From an uncultured Eubacteriales bacterium (GTDB taxonomy: Bacteria; Bacillota; Clostridia; Christensenellales; Borkfalkiaceae): a DNA stretch of 8,294 bases. The notes beneath the pieces were generated by a model that did no database searches, was not told the origin of the DNA, and saw nothing but the letters and a program-made list of their open reading frames with translations. How positions within the stretch are numbered: position 1 is the stretch's first letter; each line of letters begins with the position of its first letter. This document shows, one piece after another, positions 1 through 5,856 of this stretch. The translations under genes and the position numbers were made by a program. The DNA is taken from assembly GCA_900554485.1 (NCBI GenBank), contig USHO01000044.1:1-8294 (forward strand), read 5' to 3'.

Positions 1-3000
1 CCCTCGCGAGCGATCCTATCGCCTCCGCGGTCGGCATCTGCGACGCCTCGTCGAAAATAACCAGGTCGAAAAGCCCGTTTTCGGCGCGGAGATACTGAGC
101 CACCGTTGCGGGGCTCATAAGCATACACGGCGCGACGGTCTTGAGCAATTCGGGAATTTCGTCGAACAGTTTTCTGAGGCTCATTCCGCGAAGATTGTTC
201 TTGGCATAACGCCTGAAATTCATAAGTTCTATGCCGCCTTTGCCTTCGGTGGAAGGAAGAGGAAGACGAGATATGAGTTCGGAACGTATCTGTTCGCGGC
301 AAACGGCGGCGTATTCGTCATAAGTAAGCCTGAGCGACTCGGTGTTTTCCTCCTGCAAAGCGGCGGAAAATCTTGCCAGAACCGGGTCGAGCGAAAGCGT
401 TGTTTTAAGGAAGTTACCGTAGACGTTCTTTTCAAATCCCGCGATGACGTTATCGGGCGTAACGTCGCCGTTTTCGAGCGCGTCGGTAACGAAAGTAAGC
501 CCCTCTTTGCCGAGAGCCTCGGCCTCCGCGCGGTATGCGCACCAGTTGGCAAGCATATCGACGTTCTCTATCAACGCGCCAGCCTTTGCGGCGTACGCGT
601 CGAGCACGTCTTCTTCGGTGAGTTTTTCTTTATTCGCTTTAATCGTCTTATTGAAGGCTTTTTCTGCCGCATAAAAGCCTTTCAACGACGTGAGCAATCC
701 GTTGAGTACGGGGGCTGTAAATCCGCTTTTAGCCGCAATGCATGTACTGTTGAATCCGTCGGCATTGTAGTCCAGAAAGACCTCCGCAGCGGTATCGTGC
801 AATTTATACAGCGGAGCGAGGAATTTCTTTCTTCCGTCGCCGAAATCGGTTCTGCCGAAAGCCGACGTGAAACCCGACGAAAGAGCAGCGTCTCCCTTTA
901 TCGTCTCGGTATCTTCGTAAACGGCAAGCAAAAGTTCGAGCGACGGAAGGTACGATTCTTCGGTAAATTTCGTCTTAGCCGTCTTCGACAATTTTTTGAC
1001 GACGGCAGCCGCCGTTTTGTTAAGCGATATATCCTCGTCCGACGTAAGGGCTTTGGCAAGTTCGTTCTTCTCGTCTTTTTTCAGATCTACGAGTTTGTCG
1101 AACGAGCGGTAATATTTTTCGAGGTTCGCGTCAAGTCTGCGGTTGGCATTATAGAACGCGCCGAAACGCTCCTCGTCGACGGCGAAATACTTATCGAGGT
1201 CGCCCGACGCGAGGTCTTTGACGATCTCTTCGAGCAGAGTAAGTTTTTTGCGGGTCAGACGCGAAATCCTCTGTCTGTACAGATCGAGGAACAGCGCGAG
1301 ATAACTTTTAAGGTGTTTTATCTCGGCGATGACGACTTCGGCCGAACAATACACCGCGTTTTTGACGTCGGCGTTATATTCGGTAAGCCGAACGTCGGCA
1401 AACGGAGAGTTATGCACGCCGCCGCACTCTCTCGCCGAAACGGCGGCGCGGCGTATCATGTTTTCGTAACGTTCTACTTTTTCCTTCGTGAGTTTATCGT
1501 AGAAAACGCTCTCTATGTTCATGACGTCCGGCGCGGAAGAGTTTTCGTTACATATCAGCATCGCCTCGTATGCCGAAACGCCGAGTCTGCGTTTTTTATG
1601 CAACGCCGCGACGGGATCTCCGAGCGACTTCCTGAGTTCGTCGATTCTTGCCGCATCGGTCTCCACAGACGCGTCGATCTGTCCGCCCGCAAGCGTGAGT
1701 GTGTTCGTCAGTTTCTGCAATACGTCGGACTTGTTCGTCTTGCCGGAATGCAGTTCGAGACAGAAATCGCCGACGCCCAGCAAATCGAGCCTCTTTTTGA
1801 CGACCGACAGAGCCGCCTGTTTTTCGGCGACGAACAAAACCCTTTTTCCGTCGTGCAGAGCGTTGCATATAATATTGGTTATGGTCTGGCTCTTACCCGT
1901 TCCCGGAGGTCCGTGAAGAACAAACGTGCTGCCGAGTTTCGACAGTTCGACGGCGTCCCATTGGGAAGAATCCGCCCATACGGGCGTAAGAACATCCGAC
2001 GCCGAGGTCTCGTCTTCAGCAGGAACGGCGGCGTCGTCTTTCTTTTCGAGCGGCTTGTTTGCAAGCATTGCCGCGACGAGTTTGTTTTTGGAAAATTCGC
2101 CGATGTTACGGCGAAGATCTTTCCACATCTGATAGCGCGAAAATCCGAAAGTAGCGAGGAATACGTCATCTGTAACCGCCCAGTTTTTCATGCCTGCGAC
2201 TTCCATTCTTACCATCGCAAGCACTTCGGAAATTTTCAGACTCTGCAGATTACCGTCCAGCCCGCGCACGTCTATGTCGTATTCGCGTTTAAGGTATTCG
2301 AGCAGCGTGAGGTTGACAGAACATTCTTCGTCGCCCGCGACGAGTTCGTAACCTACCCTGCCCTTGCCCGTCTTTATCTCGACGGGTTGAAGCACCAGCG
2401 GAGCATACTTTTCGTCGCCGTCGCCGCCCCATTTAAGCATGCCGTAAGCAAGATACAATATTTTACTGCCCGATTCCTCGTCTGCCTCTTTGTTCTTTTT
2501 GTACAGTTTTACGAGTATTTCGGAAAGGTTCTCGTCATTTTCGACGGTGCGCAGAATTCCGCCGCCCGCATCTTCGGCAAGCAGTTCTTTTACCCCTTTC
2601 AACTCTTTGCCGAGCGCGAAAGGCGAAACCCTCGCCGATAAATCGACAGCCGAGACGTTGAGCGGAGTGAGTCTTACGGGTTCGCCCGAACGCACAAGCG
2701 AAAACGTGGAATCGACGTCCGCCGACGCTATCTGCGCGGAATTCCCCGCAGGGCGGAAGTTGAGCAAAGCGTTCTTCATCGTAAGATCGAGAAGTCGTCT
2801 TTCCCACTGCTTGTCTCTGGTCTGTTTGCCTTCCAGATTGAGTTTGAGTTTTACGAAGAGGTCTTTGGGCGCGGCGTCGGGCGAAGTCTCCTCTTCGGAC
2901 AGAATTTCGTATCCTTTTACCGTCTTGTTTCTGGACGGCAACGGAGTTATGCGGTTTAGCCTTGCGCGTTTTACGTCGATGACTCTTTCGTATACGCCCG

Positions 3001-3925
3001 CATCGAGTTTGACGGCAAAGTGATTTTCCGAAACGGAAAACGCGACGGTCTTATCCGAAAATACGTCGTCTATATCGAAACAACTAAGCCCGTTTATGCC
3101 TTCCGAAACATACTGACCTATCCTTTCGACGTCGTCGGATACGACTTCGGGCAGACATGTTTCGTACAGCCACACGCCGCATGTAATTTCCTTTTCGCCG
3201 TAAATAAGTAACGGATTAAGCCCCGCGCTTTCGAGTACCGACGCGACGAACACGGCGACTTCCAACGCCGTAGCCGAACGTTCGCCGAGTATCCTGGTGC
3301 CGCCCGCCTCCGCGGGGGCGGATATATCGCATTCGGTTTTCGTCAGTCCATAGCGACGCAACACGGTAAAAAGCGAGGCTATAACGCGACGAACGGTATT
3401 TTTATCCGCATCGTCGTAACCGCCGAATTCTCCGCTTACGTTCCATTTTTTAAGTTGAGCCGACATCTCGGTCTTGATTCGCTGACAATCCGCGAGTTTC
3501 GGCCTGACAAACGCCGCAAGCGATTCTTCTCTGCCTCCGACACCCTGCCAGTATTCAAACGGAAGAGCCGTAACGGTAACTTCTTCGACCGCGACTTCGT
3601 TGCCGTCTTTTTTCAGAACGACTTTTACGATTTCGTCTTTGACGTTTTCAAGTCCGGCGAAATATAACGGAGAAACCGCGTCGAACGTATCCACCTCGAC
3701 ACTGCTTTCAAACGGTATTTCTTCTATTGTTTTTACGAATTCTCTGACAAGACCGTTATCGTTGACGAGTTCCAGAGTAAAATCCGTAAGCGAATCCGCG
3801 CCCTCGTTGTTTATTCTCAGCATGGTAAAAAGCGGCGCGCGCGTATAGCAATCCGCGAACGACGCGTACTTTACCGCCTCTACGGTAAGAGTGACTTTCT
3901 CTTCCGTTTTCTTTTTGCGTTCCAT
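1..3925 (-). CDS. Large DUF4011-type superfamily-1 helicase/ATPase, N-terminal 1308 residues (3' end off window)
   Basis: I translated this frame by hand; it is open from ATG 3925 to the left edge. Visible order: a beta-rich, probably Ig-like region (about 10-120); a transglutaminase-like domain (about 180-270, with LNPLLIY and GVWL); an IDVKRAR segment (about 308-314); the DUF4011 signature DKQWERRLLDLTMKN (371-385); a region with APLVLQPVEI (508-517) and GFSRYQMWKDL (594-604); a Q-motif-like DSSQWDAV (652-659); Walker A GPPGTGKS (672-679); motif Ia (RVLFVAEKQ, 695-703); a long, mostly helical insertion; MSPATVAQYL (1270-1279); and Walker B DEASQ (1292-1296). Motifs III-VI and any C-terminal nuclease lie outside the window. 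Family members are large predicted nucleic-acid-stimulated ATPases, some with nuclease tails and proposed antiviral roles. In this copy the transglutaminase-like Cys and His positions appear to be Ala220 and Glu246. The start is fixed by a good Shine-Dalgarno. Family assignment is confident; the biological role is inference. Confidence 0.9.
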   Translation of the reverse strand, partial: MERKKKTEEKVTLTVEAVKYASFADCYTRAPLFTMLRINNEGADSLTDFTLELVNDNGLVREFVKTIEEIPFESSVEVDTFDAVSPLYFAGLENVKDEIVKVVLKKDGNEVAVEEVTVTALPFEYWQGVGGREESLAAFVRPKLADCQRIKTEMSAQLKKWNVSGEFGGYDDADKNTVRRVIASLFTVLRRYGLTKTECDISAPAEAGGTRILGERSATALEVAVFVASVLESAGLNPLLIYGEKEITCGVWLYETCLPEVVSDDVERIGQYVSEGINGLSCFDIDDVFSDKTVAFSVSENHFAVKLDAGVYERVIDVKRARLNRITPLPSRNKTVKGYEILSEEETSPDAAPKDLFVKLKLNLEGKQTRDKQWERRLLDLTMKNALLNFRPAGNSAQIASADVDSTFSLVRSGEPVRLTPLNVSAVDLSARVSPFALGKELKGVKELLAEDAGGGILRTVENDENLSEILVKLYKKNKEADEESGSKILYLAYGMLKWGGDGDEKYAPLVLQPVEIKTGKGRVGYELVAGDEECSVNLTLLEYLKREYDIDVRGLDGNLQSLKISEVLAMVRMEVAGMKNWAVTDDVFLATFGFSRYQMWKDLRRNIGEFSKNKLVAAMLANKPLEKKDDAAVPAEDETSASDVLTPVWADSSQWDAVELSKLGSTFVLHGPPGTGKSQTITNIICNALHDGKRVLFVAEKQAALSVVKKRLDLLGVGDFCLELHSGKTNKSDVLQKLTNTLTLAGGQIDASVETDAARIDELRKSLGDPVAALHKKRRLGVSAYEAMLICNENSSAPDVMNIESVFYDKLTKEKVERYENMIRRAAVSARECGGVHNSPFADVRLTEYNADVKNAVYCSAEVVIAEIKHLKSYLALFLDLYRQRISRLTRKKLTLLEEIVKDLASGDLDKYFAVDEERFGAFYNANRRLDANLEKYYRSFDKLVDLKKDEKNELAKALTSDEDISLNKTAAAVVKKLSKTAKTKFTEESYLPSLELLLAVYEDTETIKGDAALSSGFTSAFGRTDFGDGRKKFLAPLYKLHDTAAEVFLDYNADGFNSTCIAAKSGFTAPVLNGLLTSLKGFYAAEKAFNKTIKANKEKLTEEDVLDAYAAKAGALIENVDMLANWCAYRAEAEALGKEGLTFVTDALENGDVTPDNVIAGFEKNVYGNFLKTTLSLDPVLARFSAALQEENTESLRLTYDEYAAVCREQIRSELISRLPLPSTEGKGGIELMNFRRYAKNNLRGMSLRKLFDEIPELLKTVAPCMLMSPATVAQYLRAENGLFDLVIFDEASQMPTAEAIGSLAR

Positions 3926-3931
3926 CCGACG

Positions 3932-3939
3932 CCCTCTCT
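3932..3939 (-). promoter_or_regulatory. Shine-Dalgarno of the DUF4011 helicase
   Basis: The minus strand reads AGAGAGGG, then six bases, then ATG at 3925-3923. Purine richness and spacing are both good, and this decides the start of the helicase gene. It is the clearest ribosome binding site in the window. Confidence 0.75.
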
Positions 3940-3956
3940 TAAGTATTATATAAATC

Positions 3957-3986
3957 ATTATACTATAACGAAACAGGTAAAATCAA
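3957..3986 (-). promoter_or_regulatory. Predicted sigma-A-type promoter of the DUF4011 helicase
   Basis: On the minus strand a perfect -10 TATAAT (3957-3962) follows a -35-like TTGATT (3981-3986, 4 of 6 to TTGACA) with an 18-bp spacer. Transcription would start near 3950 and give a leader of about 25 nt containing the Shine-Dalgarno. A second TATAAT lies 12 bp downstream (3945-3950) but has only a poor -35 (TTTCGT). The promoter lies entirely in the 86-bp gap after cwlD, so the helicase can be expressed independently of cwlD. I see no convincing terminator between the two genes, so read-through is also possible. Confidence 0.6.
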
Positions 3987-4011
3987 CTTTTTTCTTCCGT
4001 CGGATAAAATT

Positions 4012-4716
4012 TCATTGAGAATCCGCGCTCTGCCGTCCGACGTATAGGAATTCAAGGATGCCGAGGGAGATTTTTTCGGCGAGTTCGGCGCGGTAATTTT
4101 CGGATAATAACAGCGCCTCGTCTTCTTCGTTGGATAAAAATCCGCATTCGACCAGCGTCGCCGGCGGTTCGGATTCGTTAAGGACGTAATAATCGCCTTT
4201 AAGCGCGGATAACGGGCGCGGTTGCCCGCCGAGCGTATTCAGATTTTTCTGCATTACGGCGGCAAACGTTTCGCACAATTCGTCGTTCTCCCTGAAAAAC
4301 GCCTGCGCGCCGCGACGCGACGGAGACGAATAATAATTTATATGCACCGACACGAATGCGTCCGCGTTACAGCCGTTGATGATCTTTTTTCTCGCAAGCA
4401 TATCGCGGCGTTTGAAACCGTCGGTAGCGTTGCCGTAAAGTCCGGCATCGGTCGTTCTTGTCAGCACGGTCCTAACACCCGCTTTTTCAAGGCGGGTTTT
4501 TAATTCTTTTACTATTTTAAGGTTGAGTTCGCTTTCCTTTACTCCCGTTTTAACGCCCGTAACTCCTCCGTCTATCCCGCCGTGCCCGGCATCGAGCACT
4601 ACGGTCAGACCCGATTTCGGGCTTTCGGTCGCCTCTTTTATCGTTCTTGCCGACGCGACGGAAAGCACTGCGACGCATAACGCCAGTGTGATTATTATCG
4701 ATTTTTTAACGCTCAT
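4012..4716 (-). CDS. cwlD: N-acetylmuramoyl-L-alanine amidase, CwlD-like (Amidase_3)
   Basis: This is a 234-residue zinc amidase that cleaves the bond between MurNAc and the L-Ala stem peptide. In Bacillus, CwlD helps make muramic delta-lactam in the spore cortex, which is needed for germination. A hydrophobic N-terminus (about residues 6-23) ends in ASA, giving either a signal peptidase I site after Ala23 or an uncleaved anchor, so the enzyme acts outside the membrane. The Amidase_3 motifs are complete: LDAGHGG (zinc ligand His45), KESELN (Glu61), SVHIN (His125) and LVECGFLSN (catalytic Glu190). The segment GFKRRDMLARKKIIN (100-114) and the length also match CwlD (about 237 residues in B. 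subtilis) better than longer vegetative amidases; there is no SH3 or SPOR wall-binding domain. ATG 4716 is the only in-frame start after an upstream TAA, but its Shine-Dalgarno is weak. A vegetative amidase of the same fold remains possible. Confidence 0.85.
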   Translation of the reverse strand: MSVKKSIIITLALCVAVLSVASARTIKEATESPKSGLTVVLDAGHGGIDGGVTGVKTGVKESELNLKIVKELKTRLEKAGVRTVLTRTTDAGLYGNATDGFKRRDMLARKKIINGCNADAFVSVHINYYSSPSRRGAQAFFRENDELCETFAAVMQKNLNTLGGQPRPLSALKGDYYVLNESEPPATLVECGFLSNEEDEALLLSENYRAELAEKISLGILEFLYVGRQSADSQ

Positions 4717-4739
4717 ATTTTTACGATATTCACTTTATG

Positions 4740-4768
4740 CATACATAATTCATTCCGTATACGGTCAA
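4740..4768 (-). promoter_or_regulatory. Weak candidate promoter for cwlD
   Basis: The minus strand has TTGACC (4763-4768, 5 of 6 to the sigma-A -35), a 17-bp spacer, and TGTATG (4740-4745, only 3 of 6 to TATAAT). Overlapping it is GTATA, 18 bp, then CATAAAG, a partial match to a forespore sigma-G pattern, which would suit a cwlD gene but leaves a leader of only about 10 nt. Neither match is strong. It is listed because the terminator-like element upstream implies that cwlD needs its own promoter. Confidence 0.25.
4755..4764. repeat. 10-bp perfect palindrome CCGTATACGG upstream of cwlD
   Basis: CCGTATACGG is its own reverse complement. It lies about 40 bp before the cwlD start and touches the TTGACC -35-like element. 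Its size and place would fit a dimeric repressor or activator site, but there is only one copy and I do not recognise the motif, so an operator role is inference. Confidence 0.35.
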
Positions 4769-4773
4769 ATCGC

Positions 4774-4800
4774 ATAATCGTAGATTTTATAAGCGATTAT
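4774..4800. repeat. Short inverted and direct repeats in the hprK-cwlD gap
   Basis: ATAATCG (4774-4780) and CGATTAT (4794-4800) form 7-bp inverted arms around 13 bp. Two direct TTATAAG copies (4787-4793 and 4797-4803) start 10 bp apart, one helical turn. The stretch is strongly AT-rich. It could be a protein-binding or easily melted segment beside the DnaA boxes. Small repeats like these also arise by chance in AT-rich DNA. Confidence 0.3.
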
Positions 4801-4818
4801 AAGTTTTCACTGTTGACA

Positions 4819-4868
4819 AGTGTATAAAAAATGTGGATAACCCGCCGTTTTAAGACAAGTTATCCACA
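4819..4868. promoter_or_regulatory. DnaA-box cluster
   Basis: Two perfect copies of the DnaA box TTATCCACA are visible: one on the minus strand (4832-4840) and one on the plus strand (4860-4868), facing each other with 19 bp between. A third, TTATACACT on the minus strand (4819-4827), matches TTATMCACA at 8 of 9 positions and starts 13 bp from its neighbour. DnaA boxes outside the origin can titrate DnaA or let it act as a transcription factor. None of the usual origin neighbours (dnaA, dnaN, rpmH) is present, so I do not call an origin. The match is direct observation; binding is inference. Confidence 0.55.
4826..4868 (-). terminator. Predicted intrinsic terminator of the cca-uvrC-hprK operon
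   Basis: On the minus strand, 46 bases after the hprK stop, TGTGGATAAC and GTTATCCACA form a perfect 10-bp stem around a 17-nt loop, followed at once by TTTTTT. The position and T-run are what a Rho-independent terminator needs. The stem is only 40 percent GC and the loop is rather long, so efficiency may be moderate. The arms coincide with two DnaA boxes, so the repeat may be kept for protein binding instead of, or as well as, termination. Confidence 0.55.
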
Positions 4869-4914
4869 AGAACGTATGTTTGTGTTTATAAGTCGGAAAT
4901 CGTTCCGAAACCCG

Positions 4915-5856
4915 TCAGGATTCGTCTCCCGCCCCGAAAACGCTTTCCATAAGGGCTTTCGCCGGGTCGTAACCCGCCTGTTTAAGACGGTATTTTCTTG
5001 CCGCGGTTTCAAGCACTACCGGAATGTTTCGCCCGGGCGTAACCGGTATGACGACTTTAAGCACGTCTATGCCGAGCATATTGTCGAAAACGTCTTCCGT
5101 ACCGATACGGTCGTAATTCTTTCCTTCCTCCCACGGGGAGAGTTCGGCAATTATGTCGATTTCTTCGCTCGGGCGGATAGAACCGGGGCCGAACATCTGC
5201 TGAATGTTTATTATGCCTATTCCGCGTATCTCCATATAATATCTCGTCTTTTCGGGAGATTTGCCGATGAGTTGATCGTTTATGTTCTTCACGATTACGC
5301 TGTCGTCCGAAACAAGCCTGTGTCCGCGGCTGATGAGTTCGAGCGCGATTTCGCTTTTGCCGAGACCCGACTTGCCTATTATGAGTATACCTATACCGAA
5401 TACATCCATAAGAACGCCGTGCACGACTTCGGTAGGCGCAAGAAGTTCGCTCTGGTACGCCGTTATATCGTTTATGAGTACCGTCGTGACTTTATCCGAA
5501 CGGAATAGCGGACAACCGTATTTCTGCGCAAGGTCGTAAATTTCGGGTACGAAATCCAGCCCGCGCGATATAATAAGGCACGGCAGGCGCGTGCCGAAGA
5601 GTTTGTCAACCTGCTTATAGCGTTTTTTATCGTCCATTCCGCGGAGATATTCGCTTTCCGCGTGACCTATAACCTCGACCCTCGTATCGTCGAAATGTTC
5701 GGTATACCCCGACAGAAACAATCCGGGACGCGATACGCTTATCGATTGCAGTTTTACCGTTCCTCTACCTTCGTATGCGACGGTCAGTTCGAGATTCTTC
5801 GCAAAATCTTTTACGCTTACTTCCGCCGTCGGCGTGGTGATAACCCTATTCTTCAT
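4915..5856 (-). CDS. hprK: HPr kinase/phosphorylase
   Basis: This cytoplasmic bifunctional enzyme phosphorylates HPr of the sugar phosphotransferase system on a regulatory serine and also removes that phosphate. It sets carbon-catabolite repression through CcpA-type control in Bacillota. The 313-residue length is normal. The N-terminal domain (about 1-130) is followed by the kinase domain: EVVHG with the conserved His146, P-loop GKSGLGKS (161-168), VSDDS with Asp184 and Asp185, the family signature EIRGIGIINI (209-218), and the C-terminal PVTPGRNIPV (271-280) before a helical tail. All key residues are intact. The start overlaps the end of uvrC by 11 bp, so translation is probably coupled. 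The uvrC-hprK pair is common in Bacillota, but the murB/rapZ/yvcK/whiA genes that often follow are replaced here by a terminator-like repeat and cwlD. Confidence 0.96.
   Translation of the reverse strand: MKNRVITTPTAEVSVKDFAKNLELTVAYEGRGTVKLQSISVSRPGLFLSGYTEHFDDTRVEVIGHAESEYLRGMDDKKRYKQVDKLFGTRLPCLIISRGLDFVPEIYDLAQKYGCPLFRSDKVTTVLINDITAYQSELLAPTEVVHGVLMDVFGIGILIIGKSGLGKSEIALELISRGHRLVSDDSVIVKNINDQLIGKSPEKTRYYMEIRGIGIINIQQMFGPGSIRPSEEIDIIAELSPWEEGKNYDRIGTEDVFDNMLGIDVLKVVIPVTPGRNIPVVLETAARKYRLKQAGYDPAKALMESVFGAGDES

Noticed and set aside
797..2641. 614-codon open frame on the plus strand, antisense to the helicase
   Set aside because: Its codons are exact reverse complements of the helicase codons. 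It stays open because the helicase rarely uses TTA, CTA and TCA; it ends at a TTA leucine codon. The product is rich in Phe, Arg and Val with no recognisable motif, while the minus frame has clear family motifs throughout.
3998..4042. Inverted repeat TCCGACG/CGTCGGA at the end of cwlD as a terminator
   Set aside because: The 7-bp arms enclose about 31 nt and the minus-strand continuation is A-rich, with no T-run, so it does not look like an intrinsic terminator.
4717..4914. Chromosomal replication origin
   Set aside because: DnaA boxes and AT-rich DNA are present, but only two perfect boxes are found and no dnaA, dnaN, rpmH or other usual origin neighbour is in the window. A DnaA-box cluster is the safer call.
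4831..5508. 225-codon open frame on the plus strand across the DnaA boxes and hprK
   Set aside because: It is a mirror frame of hprK extended into the gap; no ribosome binding site and no recognisable domain, whereas hprK is intact.
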